In this document: in pieces, positions 42,013 to 52,370 of the stretch | Layout of the letters: each line of letters starts with the position of its first letter | How positions within the stretch are numbered: position 1 is the stretch's first letter | Source: Diphasiastrum complanatum | Taxonomy: Eukaryota > Streptophyta > Lycopodiopsida > Lycopodiales > Lycopodiaceae | DNA: 64,000 nt | Assembly: GCA_029204225.1 (NCBI GenBank) | Contig: CM055111.1 | Span: 1,373,578 to 1,437,577 of the forward strand | Reading direction: 5' to 3' | Notes under the pieces: generated by a model | Told to the model about the DNA's origin: nothing | The model's input: only the letters and a program-made list of their open reading frames with translations | The model's database searches: none | Program-made: the position numbers and the translations under genes

Positions 42013-42790
42013 TGTGCAAAAAGTACAAAAAGGACCAAGAGTGGATCCTAATCTGATCCTCAAGAAGGGATTGGTTGTCAGATTACTTGATCTATCAATC
42101 TACTTGAGATTAAGATCAATCTAGATCAATTCCAGAAACAAAATCCTAACAAAAACAATCGCTAATTGAAGGTAGGTGTACTTTCTAGTTTCACAATTGT
42201 GAAACACTGTCTGAGTACGGACTCCAACCTAAAAATCAAGTACACATTGATAGAACCTCAAAACAATCAAAACAAATGTAGACAAATGGAGAGCATCACT
42301 CAAAATTGCTTCCAAAACCAAGATTGGTGTCTCACAATGATTATGGCCAAATGTGGCTCTATATATACAATAAGTGAGAGCTCGTGGTACTGATCATCCC
42401 TCTGATTCCACATGCGTGAAGGTGCTTTGTCATATGATGATTCGTCATGCAAAACTGACACTTGGACAAAACCTTCTATTTTGAGCACTTTTAGTCCAAC
42501 TTCAGATTATTCCACACATGTGAGCTGTCCTCTACACATGTGATATGACACCTAACCAAAGGATGTGGCTCATGCAATCAATAGATTGATGCCATGTGTC
42601 ATATGTCTAGAAAACTAGTTTTTGGCCTTTTTAGCCACTAGAACTTAAATTAAATCATATGTACAACATATATGATTATGGTACATGACAAGTACACTAG
42701 TTTCACATGTGGGAACAGGCTCCACATATGTGTGTTTATCTATATACAAGATTTTTGGCCTCTACCAAGCTTATTTTTGCATTTTTCACA
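42013..42790 (-). mobile_element. 3' LTR of X element copy 2
   Basis: 778 bp with TG..CA ends, followed by the PPT (ctcctcaaaaa at 42791). The palindrome found as cacacgtgtg in sister LTRs reads cacaattgtg at 42193, still palindromic. A segment present near 29840-29905 in copy 1 is missing. Confidence 0.87.
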
Positions 42791-42913
42791 CTCCTCAAAA
42801 ATCTAGCTTGATGGAAAACATGAAGATCTTGAACTTGACTCCATGGGCTGAATTGGTCTTTGCTGGTTCAAAAGGTGTGAAGATCAGCCAATGAGCTTGA
42901 TGTTGATCTGAAA

Positions 42914-43621
42914 TCACCATATCCATGATAGTGCTTCTTTGATGTTGACATCTTTGATGAGCTTGAGAGCTTTGCACCACCCTAGCACTTCCAAAATTGA
43001 TTCCTTCCAATTTTCACGTAGATGCTTGACCTTGAGGCTTGCTCCTTCTTCATGTGCATGCTCCTTCATGAGAAAATAAAGATTGCTTCTTGATTTATTA
43101 GGATCACAAAGATCTACCATCATGTTACCACGATCTAGAGAATTAGACTCATCCAAATTGGCAAGAATATGCATGCTATAATAACAAAATGTTTGCATCA
43201 TATCTTCATGCTTGTTTACCATGCTAATCTCAAATCCAATGAGGCTAAATACTTCATTATGGAGATAAGTGTCTTTAGAAGATGATTCACGTACTCTCGT
43301 AAAGAGTTTACAATTTGCCTCAATACAAATTTTCAAACTATGAGTGAACAAATCACTTTTGCTCTTACATGACTTAAGATCATACATTTGATGAAATAAC
43401 CATTTGCTTTCTAATTGATTTAAGATCAATTTCAACCTTTTAGGAACATCATCTATGTTCTCAAGAGAGACTTCATGCTCAACTAGTATGGCTTTACTCC
43501 AATTTTGAGATGCAATTATCTCACTAAAGAAAATTGATTTATCAAATGACATAAGAGTAGTAATTATGTGATGTATACCACATGAGATATGCTCCTCTTT
43601 CCCTTGAAATGTGAGCCACAT
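42914..43621 (-). CDS. X element copy 2, linker + X-domain module, intact frame
   Basis: 235 unbroken residues. MWLTFQGKEEHISCGIHHII and SFDKSIFFSEIIASQNWSKA, ILVEHEVSLENIDDVPKRLK align with copia linkers. WLFHQMYDLKSCKSKSDLF, EANCKLFTRVRESSSKDTYL, HNEVFSLIGFEISMVNKHED and MHILANLDESNSLDRGNMMV form the X domain. The end is basic and probably helical (KVKHLRENWKESILEVLGWC). No RT active-site motif. It could be a decayed RT N-terminus or a captured sequence. Best-preserved of the three X copies. Confidence 0.7.
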   Translation of the reverse strand: MWLTFQGKEEHISCGIHHIITTLMSFDKSIFFSEIIASQNWSKAILVEHEVSLENIDDVPKRLKLILNQLESKWLFHQMYDLKSCKSKSDLFTHSLKICIEANCKLFTRVRESSSKDTYLHNEVFSLIGFEISMVNKHEDMMQTFCYYSMHILANLDESNSLDRGNMMVDLCDPNKSRSNLYFLMKEHAHEEGASLKVKHLRENWKESILEVLGWCKALKLIKDVNIKEALSWIW

Positions 43622-43624
43622 GGA

Positions 43625-44085
43625 TTAAACCATATTTCTTGAGTTTATTTTTGGAATCACAATTTGAGAAGGTCTCTCCTCTTCAATCCTTGGCACACTT
43701 GAACCTTGAGAAGGATTCTCCTCCTCAATCCTTGGCACATTTGAACCTTGAGATGACTCCTTAAGATCCTCTTCATGGTGCTCCTTTTTGATGGAAATCC
43801 AAGACCTCCACGTCTCATAATGATCACAACAAGTATGACCATTCAATATGCACTTCCTATGATTATCAAGATTACTTATGCTAGAAACATAAGTCCAAAA
43901 ATCACCAAAACTTGGCATGATTTTTCCGATTTTGAAATCAGAAGGTATTTCCATCTCAATAAGGCTAACTACTTGCTTATGGATATAAGTGTCCACTTTA
44001 GATCTTCACTTATTCTCATAGGAAATTTACAACTTGCCTTTAGGATTGAAAACATACAATTTTCATCTTTATGAATGAACACATC
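43625..44085 (-). pseudogene. X element copy 2, first X-domain and repeat spacer
   Basis: 123 open residues: DTYIHKQVVSLIEMEIPSDF, GKIMPSFGDFWTYVSSISNL, DNHRKCILNGHTCCDHYETW, then two GS.VPRIEEE repeats and IVIPKINSRNM. A stop (TAA at 43625-43627 region) separates it from the next module. Upstream Gag-knuckle/integrase sequence of copy 1 (31495-33105 equivalent) is deleted here. Confidence 0.72.
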
Positions 44086-44280
44086 ATTTTGCCATAGACA
44101 CCCTAATGACTCTTTTCAAACCTTACAATGACTTAAAAAAATTGAGTAGGGTTGAACAATGTGACTTGGATCTCAATCTCTTTTCTAGAACTCTCAATTT
44201 AAGCCAATCTATGTCAAATTCTACAAAAGATTTGCATCGGATGCTCTATATGCACTAGAAACTCTTAAAGGTTTCACTTA
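44086..44280 (-). mobile_element. X element copy 2, 5' internal remnant
   Basis: Collinear with 33105-33290. It joins directly to X coding sequence at 44085, marking an internal deletion of about 1.6 kb relative to copy 1. Similarity stops at 44280; no 5' LTR is visible. Confidence 0.7.
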
Positions 44281-44613
44281 AACACTATTATCAAAGATTT
44301 GTATGGCTATCTCCGATGCCTAAATTTACTCTACATTTTCCTCATACCAGGTTATCTGTATTAGAGGATTGCATGGCTATCTCAGTAGCCTAATCTTTTG
44401 CAATCTCTCTTCACGACAGTCTACGACTCCTACGCTGATAATCTGGTTCACACAATGAATAGCTCATAAAACTCCATTCTCTAAGTAATTCACGATCCTG
44501 TTGTTTTTCCAAGAATTCTTTGTTTCTTCAGTTGACACCAAAGTGGTATCAAAGCTGATAAATTAGCAATCCATCCGATCCCACAGATTGGTATTAGAGC
44601 CCACACATACTAC
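44281..44613 (+). other. Spacer with two tRNA-Met PBS-like sites
   Basis: tggtatcaaagc at 44544 and tggtattagagcc at 44589 each differ by one base from tggtatcagagcc. A gtatggctatctc / gcatggctatctc pair repeats near 44300 and 44373. It may be an LTR end plus primer site of a degraded element; no LTR partner was found. Confidence 0.35.
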
Positions 44614-45108
44614 GTGCCTATGCCACGAAGGAGCAAATGGAAGGATTGCGGTGTATCGTGGGATAAAATTACCATCCTTACACCGAATTGGCCAATCATC
44701 CACCTGACGTTCAATTGGAACACATCAGTGGATTTTCATTTAAGCACTCCAAACATATGTCCAATAATATTTTTTTTGCTAGATACCACATTTAGACAGT
44801 CACTCATTTTTGTTAAAGATTTGGCTACTTTGACGTCAATTCCTACGAGATGGGATGATTGTTTGCCTGTCTTATATTTTAATCCTAATATTTTAATGGC
44901 ATCAGACAAAGTACCAGATCAACTATTGTTAGCAAGACTGTACTACTGTGCGACAATGATGGGTGACTCATGGGAAAAGAAATTTGTTACATGGTCAGCT
45001 TCCAATTGGTTGTTCGGGGCCAATAAATGTCTTTTTCCACATGACATAGTTTTCAACAAGTCATGCCTAGATGACCATTTCATAAAATTTCGGCGTGAGA
45101 CAAATTAG
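44614..45108 (+). CDS. Unrecognised 164-residue reading frame upstream of a PPT and LTR
   Basis: Open from MPMPRRSKWKD to FIKFRRETN. Trp/Phe/Leu-rich: RWDDCLPVLYFNPNILM, LLLARLYYCATMMGDSWEKK, FVTWSASNWLFGANKCLFPH. No zinc knuckle, protease, RT or integrase motif. It ends 62 bp before an LTR that is preceded by a purine-rich ctttggtgggga, so it may be the 3' extra reading frame of a gypsy. It also follows PBS-like sites, so a 5' position in another element is possible. No function assigned. Confidence 0.45.
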   Translation: MPMPRRSKWKDCGVSWDKITILTPNWPIIHLTFNWNTSVDFHLSTPNICPIIFFLLDTTFRQSLIFVKDLATLTSIPTRWDDCLPVLYFNPNILMASDKVPDQLLLARLYYCATMMGDSWEKKFVTWSASNWLFGANKCLFPHDIVFNKSCLDDHFIKFRRETN

Positions 45109-45170
45109 AGCTCCAAGTAATAAATCTCATGAGGCGTTGTGGGACTTCCGCCAGCTTTGGTGGGGAATAT

Positions 45171-45533
<363 letters not shown>

Positions 45534-45534
45534 G

Positions 45535-45553
45535 TGGTGTCGTTGCCGGGAAG
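45535..45553 (+). promoter_or_regulatory. Gypsy primer binding site, Asp type
   Basis: tggtgtcgttgccgggaag follows the LTR end by one base. It differs slightly from the plant gypsy site tggcgccgttgccgggga and matches the 36364 site over tg.cgtcgttgcc allowing one change. Confidence 0.75.
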
Positions 45554-45650
45554 CGCCACACACTCATCTCACCGCATAACATTTCTTTTTCTTCTCTCAC
45601 TTTCTTCTTATCTCTCACCATTCCATTTCACTAAAAAAATCTGATTTTGG

Positions 45651-45743
45651 GATTAGTGTAGTGTAGTGTGATTAGTGCAGTGTAGTGTGGTGTGATTAGT
45701 GTAGTGCACTATAGTGTGGTGTAATTAGTGTGGTTTAGTGTTA
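45651..45743. repeat. GTGTAGT-type minisatellite
   Basis: Irregular reiteration of gtgtagt, gattagtgta and gtgtggt over about 93 bp in the gypsy leader. Confidence 0.75.
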
Positions 45744-46480
45744 GATTTGCCGCTTTTTTGTGATTTTTTGCTTGAATGCATTGTGTAGAGATATTGTGGG
45801 GTGGGAGGTTTCAGTTCTATGCACCCAATCCCTTCCATAAGTCCAAAAAACCAATAAAAAATCAAAAAACATGAAAATTTATTTTTGGTAGGAAAAAAGG
45901 ACGAAAAAAACATATCAAATTTAATAACTTCTTGTTTAGACTGAAGTAACTCTCGTAGACTTGTCAATACCTTCTGTCACATCAACGGAACCTATTGTAT
46001 TGCCTGCGAGAGTTAGTTCCTAGCCATTTTGCCAAATTAGCCAAAAAATCTAAAAGATCTTAAAAATCTAAAAATACTGCTAAGTAGTCTTCGCATGGAC
46101 TTCTAACGCTCCATCTCATTGAGATAGGTACACAGAAATCTCTGCGAGAGTTAGCTTGCATATTAACACCCCCTGCGAGAGTTCCCAAGGTCCAAAAGAG
46201 CCAAAATTGAAGGATGAACCCTTGTAAACGTGGCTCTGCCACGTGTGGCACAACCACACAAAAATTTTTAAAATCCATTTTTTTTAATATCTCATCTTAT
46301 ATGTTGGCGTGGCACAACCATGCATGGTAGAGCCATGAAAAGTTGTTAAATAACCACCTTTCCATGTGAGACGTAATCTGGAGATTTTGCCTCATGTGAG
46401 ACTATCATGCATGGCAGAATTATAGAGAATTCTTTGGTGATTTGCCATGTGTGGCCAAATTAATAGCTCGCTAGCTTAGA
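45744..46480 (+). other. Gypsy leader with CTGCGAGAGTT motifs
   Basis: tgcgagagtt occurs at about 46003, 46142 and 46183. A second motif family (gccacgtgtggc, gtggcacaaccatgc, catgcatgg) occurs between 46230 and 46460. No gag frame follows. Confidence 0.55.
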
Positions 46481-47229
46481 TATCAAATATTTTGATTGCT
46501 CTAGTATTGTCATATGTTACGAATGGCTATCATTTCATATGCTAGAAAATTATGAAGTTATTATCAATGTGTATTGAGACATTCTTATTGGTTAAGATAA
46601 TTTGTAATTACCCACACAATCTATTGGTTTTTCTAAAAATTTGAGTAAGCACAATTGAGTGAAAATACATTAGTTTTTGTTTCAATTTTGTCATTTGACA
46701 TAGTTAGAGGCATAAATTGCTCATGTTCTATGTGTGCTCTTTTCATGATATTAGTAAAATGACAATGTGAATATATAATTTGCATGATTGTGCGTACTTG
46801 ATTTTGATGAATTGCATTGCCAACATTTTGGACTGGGCAAAGAAGGAATATCGCAATCAGTAGGTGTATATCTACAACCATTTTTTTTATTTGAAAAGAA
46901 AAGTCGTTTCGACTAGAATTAGGATATGAAGATATTACTTTTATAAATTTTCAATATAGTGAGGATGTCTCAGAAGGAAAATGTTTTTGAAGCATATAGA
47001 ATAATCAGCATATTCTCACTAGCTAATTATTTTCCTTTACTCAATCAATTAAATTGCTAGATCTTTAATAAGATATAGATTTGATTGAAAGCATTTGATT
47101 TAAATTGAATCCGAAGTGATTGTTAGATAGAACTAAAGATAAACTTAAAAAATACAAGAATGTATAAAGATGCAATAATTATGTAAACTATCATTTTATC
47201 ACAAAAATGGTTGTGACATATATATATAT
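46481..47229. other. Spacer with no gene seen
   Basis: AT-rich sequence with no convincing domain on either strand. Confidence 0.35.
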
Positions 47230-47403
47230 TTTATTCATCATCACAAGATTCAAATTCATTAGCCAATATATCTTGCAACTCATCTCCACTTAGATGAATT
47301 TCATCATCACCATAGTAATCGGACCCTCTCTCAATATTGTTGTTTGTGTCAGAATCTATTGGACTATTATCCTGATCATCAACTAATCGATCTTTTAATC
47401 TTC
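47230..47403 (-). other. Acidic 58-codon open stretch, possible exon
   Basis: The minus strand reads LVDDQDNSPIDSDTNNNIE, GSDYYGDDEIHLSGDELQD and ILANEFESCDDE before TAA. It has no start ATG in frame and follows a stop directly. It looks like the acidic C-terminus of a protein, perhaps a terminal exon or a piece of a DNA-transposon gene. No family is recognised. Confidence 0.25.
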
Positions 47404-47539
47404 ATTCACTTATTATCCAGTTCTACAGTTTTATGCAAGTTTCTAGACAGTCTACAAAAATACTCGAGAATCGCTCAAGCTATAGACTTTTCCTTTTAGC
47501 AAGTAAATTTCCAGGAAGTAATAACTGGATAGATGCCAG

Positions 47540-48170
47540 CTCACTATGGCCAATTGGCCATTAAGATTTATGAACTAATTAGTTGTCCTACTGCACTAGC
47601 CACATTTGCTTAGTATAAGAGAGCAGGAAAACTTGAAGACTCAACCTCTCTCTGTGATCTCCTGAAAAGCTCGGTGGTTGTATTGAAGTGTAAGTGGTGT
47701 ACATATAGGGAACGAGCGTGAAAGTACTTAGCACTTTAGTAATCGATATGCCACTTCTTATTTGATTTAATTAACTAATTCCATCCAATAGAAAAATTAC
47801 AAGTGTCAAATTCCTAGGTGGCATCCTTGTCACGCGACTTTGCTCCAATGAGAAGCAAGCACATGGAAGGTTGCAACATTTGCTTGAGGCATAATAAATG
47901 CATCTTCTGGAATGTTCTGCTCTTAGGGCTAGCCTTCTTATTAAGGTTCATGTCGTTTCATAATTGCCCTTTGGATTATAGTCCTTCCTTCAGTCACACT
48001 TATTTAGGCCTCTTATCTTTGATATATATTTGAATAACTTGTCATTGTCACGACCATTAGATATTTCTTCATATTCAATGTTTATCTTCATCAATTGAGT
48101 AGATTCATTGGGGTTTTGGATCAAAAAATAATATTTCAAGAAAAATATGCATGTAATGGGGTATTACCCT
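47540..48170 (-). mobile_element. 3' LTR of the 47-55 kb gypsy (ends approximate)
   Basis: Read on the minus strand it matches 16,690-17,340 over most of its length. It begins just after the stop of the extra reading frame at 48183 and lies at the 3' side of the gypsy. Exact TG/CA ends are not certain. Confidence 0.65.
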
Positions 48171-48182
48171 TTGATTAAGTTC

Positions 48183-49076
48183 TTATTGAGTTTGCATCTC
48201 TTTCATTAAGTAGATGTTGATTTTTCTAAATTGGCAATATTGGTAGAGTTGATCTTCATCCTCTTCAAGCCCTTCAAGCATTGTGGCGTCGAATTTTTTT
48301 GGTGATTTTACAGCTTTGTCGACCCAAAGTGTGGCTGGACTGTCTTCCTTATGAGGTTGCTGGTTGACATCTTCAACACCAACAATATGTCCGAATCCTC
48401 TTCCAGGGGATTGGAGTTCAAAGGGCACAGGGCTCTGGGGCATCTCAAAAATTTTGGTGGCCCCAAGGGGGTCGGAATCATCGAACATATCCATGAAGAA
48501 CTGTGTGTTTGGTGAGGTGGCTTCGGTGTGCGGGGTTGAGGCGGCTTGGGCAGCTGTGATGGGAATGGTAGGCCCAATGGTCACAAACTGTCCTTGAATG
48601 GAAGCAGAGGCGAGGGAAGCATCAGAGGCTGGGGTAATGGGAAGTTCAGTGTGAACAACAACAGGGGTGGGAAGCGTAGCTGACGAGGTATGCCTAGTGC
48701 GGCGTCGTGACGCGGAAGGTGAGTCAGGAATAACGATCTCGCTGAGTGGATGACGACGACTATGAGAACTCGAGGCCTGGTGAGATGACTCTGCCGGTGC
48801 TTCTTCATAGACCGAAAGCATAGAATCCAGGTGGAATCCATGGATTCTATTTTTGAAGTGATAAGGGACTAAAAGGGACAATAAAGAGCCGGCAATGAAC
48901 TGCTGCTTAGTATTGGCCTTAATAGCTTGCTTGAACTCACCAAAAACAGTCTTGAACCAATTATATGGTTCAAGAGGGGCCTTGGCCAACTTGGTGTGGG
49001 ATTTCACTATCCTATAGAGGATCTGTGATGTGATGCAGTCTTTCTTGAGGTTGCCAACCATCAGGAAGTTGTTCAA
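48183..49076 (-). CDS. Extra 3' reading frame of the gypsy element
   Basis: 297 residues without stops, although gag and pol upstream are broken. The N-terminal part (residues about 1-90) looks globular: NLKKDCITSQILYRIVKSHT, LEPYNWFKTVFGEFKQAIKA, FIAGSLLSLLVPYHFKNRIH. The middle is a Ser/Pro/Thr/Ala-rich low-complexity region with SRRRTRH. The C-terminal end is acidic (LEGLEEDEDQLYQYCQFRKI). It sits between integrase and 3' LTR on the same strand, the place of env-like or accessory frames in Athila/Tat-type elements. No membrane segment typical of an envelope is evident. Function unknown. Confidence 0.65.
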   Translation of the reverse strand: MNNFLMVGNLKKDCITSQILYRIVKSHTKLAKAPLEPYNWFKTVFGEFKQAIKANTKQQFIAGSLLSLLVPYHFKNRIHGFHLDSMLSVYEEAPAESSHQASSSHSRRHPLSEIVIPDSPSASRRRTRHTSSATLPTPVVVHTELPITPASDASLASASIQGQFVTIGPTIPITAAQAASTPHTEATSPNTQFFMDMFDDSDPLGATKIFEMPQSPVPFELQSPGRGFGHIVGVEDVNQQPHKEDSPATLWVDKAVKSPKKFDATMLEGLEEDEDQLYQYCQFRKINIYLMKEMQTQ

Positions 49077-49796
49077 TAGCTAGGCAACAACGTGGATTGA
49101 AGGCTCAATGATGGGTCCATTACAGGTGAATTTGGTGGGTCCATTACACTGAATACTAGTTTGGTTGATCAGTTCTGAACAAAAATTTGCAGGCATGAAC
49201 AGTTGTTAAAATAGGTTATAAAAATCTTGGCGAAGGTTTCTAGGGATCTGAACCTATTAGCCGAATGTTTTCTAGGTCTGACAAAGGATGAACCTTCACT
49301 CAGGTACTGTCATAAATGTATTTTGTCACAATCTGAACCTATAGACAACCTAATTTCAACATTTTAAGGTCATCTAGCAGGTCAACGAAGGTTCATAATG
49401 AGGTCAAGATGTTCGATGAAGGTTTCCAAAATGGCATATCAGTGATACTTCGCCTAACTCAAAAACTGGGTTTTCTCTTGACATGAATCTTCACCCACCT
49501 CAAATTCGATAAATCTAGAGTGGATGTCCAATCTGAGAGCTCAACGAAGGTTTCTGGTACTGTATAGGCCAAATCTGACCAAAACAGTAATTTTCTAAGT
49601 CTTTTTCCATCAAAAAATTATTGTGCTTTCTTTTTCCTATGTTGATGACTTTCTGGCTTTTGCTCATCAGTCTTTTGCTCATTTTTTGCTTTACTTTTTT
49701 TGTTTCTTTTTTACTATCTTTTTTCAAAAATCTCAGCAAATTAAGTGCTAAAAACAAAAAATCTAAAAACAATTAAAATTTAGAAAAGTATTGAGA
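49077..49796 (-). other. Gypsy spacer between integrase and extra frame, with CGAAGGTT motifs
   Basis: Non-coding. Variants of (c)gaaggttt occur at about 49232, 49385, 49409 and 49545, with complements near 49290 and 49487. The same motif family fills the 5' leader at 54.58-55.21 kb. Confidence 0.6.
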
Positions 49797-50580
49797 TCAG
49801 GCTTGTTGAACTGGTGGAGCAGGCTGCCAAAACTTGCATAATCGACTGTCATTTACCGGAGTATCAAATCGTTTTCCATCCAAGTGTTCAAGAACTATTG
49901 TGCCATAGTTCAAGATTTTCTTCACTTTATACGGGCCTTCACCGGTAAACTTCAACTTTTCCTTGATCAGCTTGGTTTTGTACATCAATGCCAGATCTCC
50001 TTTAGATCTTTTTTGTGTAATCGACGATCATGCCATGCCTTGTGGCATGCTTTCTCTGCTGCTAAGGCATGAACTGCCATAAATCGGGTTTCACATAATT
50101 TGTGCAACGCTTCATGACGGAGTTGTAAAGACTTATCATCATTTAATTATTTCGTTGCTGCTATGCGTAAGGATGGGATCAAAAATTCAATTGGCATGAC
50201 AACATCTTGACCATAAACCAGTTGAAAAGGTGCTTGATTTGTACTATTTTTGTAAGCGATTTTGAATGCTCATAATGTTGCATACAGTTTATGTTCCCAA
50301 TCAGACCAACTCGCTTCAACTGTCTTTGTCATAATGGTGCAGAGAATATTATTGGACGATTCAGCTTGGCCATTCCCTCTGGGATAGTAGGGAGTACGAA
50401 ATCTGTGTATAACAAAAAAATATTCCAGTAAACACTTTATTGTTTGATTAACAAAGTGTGTACCCCGATCACTGACAATCTCGATCGGACATCCAAATCT
50501 GATTATAATATTTTCATATAGAAACTTGGCCGTAGATTTCACATCAACAACCAAACATCACATGTCTGAATAAAATTTTC
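49797..50580 (-). pseudogene. Gypsy integrase
   Basis: 50270-50554 carries KFLYENIIIRFGCPIEIVSD, RGTHFVNQTIKCLLEYFFVI and TPYYPRGNGQAESSNNILCT, with catalytic Asp and Glu regions (SDRGTHF; NGQAE). 49797-49988 has the C-terminal PYKVKKILNYGTIVLEHLDG. Zinc-binding and the first Asp lie upstream in broken frames. Acts in the nucleus to insert cDNA. This copy is interrupted. Confidence 0.85.
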
Positions 50581-51360
50581 TATGTCCTTGTGAAGAGTAG
50601 GACACCAACAACCTGATTGTAAAAGTTTGCGAACAGTAATATCTGTAGAGAAGTGTCCTCCACCCATGCCATCATGTGAAAACATGATTAAATCTGGTAC
50701 TTCATGCGGTAAAATACACCTTCGTAAAATATTATCTGATCCACAACGATAAATTGTCCTACAATTAATTGATAAGGTTGAGCCTTATGAATCAATTGTC
50801 TCTTCTGCACTTTTGTCAAGGAGTCATTTGGTTGTCCTAGTGTCAGGTACTTAACAATATCTGCTGCCCACTTAGATACTGCTTCAACATAGAACAATGC
50901 AACATCTGGCAGTTCATCATCCACTTCAGTATTAACTGGGGTGGATTCAATTCGAGAAACGTGATCGGCTAGATAATGTTGCTTGCCCTTTTGAACCACA
51001 ATTCAAAAGTCAAATTCAGTCAATAACAATAACTATCTTGCAATACGTCCAGTATTGCATGTCTTGTTTACCAAGTAAAGTAACGGTTGATGATCCGTAT
51101 AAAATGCAAAGTGCGTTTCCATGAGGTAGTGATAAAATTTTTGAGCAAAAAAAATCATGGCTAATGCCTCACATTCTGTTGTTGAATAATTCTTTTCTGG
51201 ATCTGTAAGCTGTCTGCTTGCAACTTGTATAGGATAACCTTTCTTATAGTCACTTGGCTGCGTCAAAACTGATCCAATGGCGTATTTTGAGACATCCGTA
51301 TGAACATGAAACTCTATCGTCCAATCAGGAGAACGCAATATTGGTTCTAAAGTTAATGTT
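50581..51360 (-). pseudogene. Gypsy RNase H and tether
   Basis: 51033-51338: WTIEFHVHTDVSKYAIGSVL (catalytic D of TDAS replaced as TDVS context), LTQPSDYKKGYPIQVASRQL, YSTTECEALAMIFFAQKFYH and FYTDHQPLLYL. 50688-50999: GKQHYLADHVSRIESTPVN and a following tether. The SRQL...TTECEAL...TDHQ order is typical of gypsy RNase H. Confidence 0.86.
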
Positions 51361-52370
51361 TTTTTAATTTTTCAAAGGCTTCTAACGCTTCTACTGTCCA
51401 AATAGGAACAATAGTCAGTTTGTATATAGGTCGTGCTAAATCCGCAAAGAAGATAATAAAGATTCGATAGTAGTTCGCATGACCCATAGATACGTAAACT
51501 CCGAATTGTTGCTGGCGGTGGCAATTCCACAATAACTTTGATCTTAAAATAATCCGTGGCAATACCATGTCTTGATATTACATGTCCAAGCACAACTCCG
51601 TGGGAAACCCATATCTGACATTTTTTCGGATTTAGAAAAATCTGATATTTGCGGCATCTTTCAAATACTTTCTCCAATCGATCTAGGTGGTCTGTATCTG
51701 TACTATGAACTCCCAAGTCATCCAAGTAAATTTCAAGAAATTTCTGCAGATAATCTTTAAAAGCAAATTGCATTACTCTTTGGAATGAACTTGGTGCATT
51801 ATAGAGTCCAAATGGCATTACTTTGTAAGCATAGGTGCCCCATTCTATTGCAAAAGCAGTTTTATGACGATTGGTAGGTGCAATCTTAACCTAGTTGTAA
51901 CCACTAAATCCATCCAAGAAACTATAAGATTCTGCTCCAGCAAGATGATCCAAAATGCTTTCAGTAAAAGGTAACGGAAAGTGATCCTTTCGCATCACTT
52001 TGTTCAACGCTTTGAGATTCACACAGATCCACAATTTTCCATTTTTCTTAGAAACAATGACAATCGATGAAATCCATTCAGTATGCTCGATCTCATAAAT
52101 AAAATCGACGTCAAGCAATCTCCGAAGTTCTTTCTTTATCAGGTCCGCCACATTAGGATTACAGCGATAGAATTTTGTAAACTTTGGAACTACATCAGGT
52201 ACTAAAGGTATGGTATGTTCAATCACTGATGTCGGAATACTCTTCAAATCTTGATAAGTCCATGCAAAGCAATCTTGATACTTAATAAGTAACAAGCGGA
52301 GTGTTTGATACTGTTCAGGAGTTAGTTGTGATCCAACTTGTACAATCTTTTCAGGCATATCATGCTGGAC
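51361..52370 (-). pseudogene. Gypsy reverse transcriptase
   Basis: 51891-52358: KYQDCFAWTYQDLKSIPTSV, EWISSIVIVSKKNGKLWICV, NLKALNKVMRKDHFPLPFTE and FLDGFSGYN, then a TAG after SGYN. 51372-51818: MPFGLYNAPSSFQRVMQFAF, IYLDDLGVHS (the YxDD box), NPKKCQIWVSHGVVLGHVIS. Two stops separate the pieces; catalytic residues are retained. Confidence 0.88.

Noticed and set aside
29496-42393. A 75-codon frame (MKVG..FTRVK) in three X LTRs
   Set aside because: Also antisense within the LTR. Shared ancestry of the LTR explains it.
48308-48841. Alternative frames overlapping the gypsy extra frame
   Set aside because: They lie in other frames of the long low-complexity region and are shorter than the 297-codon frame.
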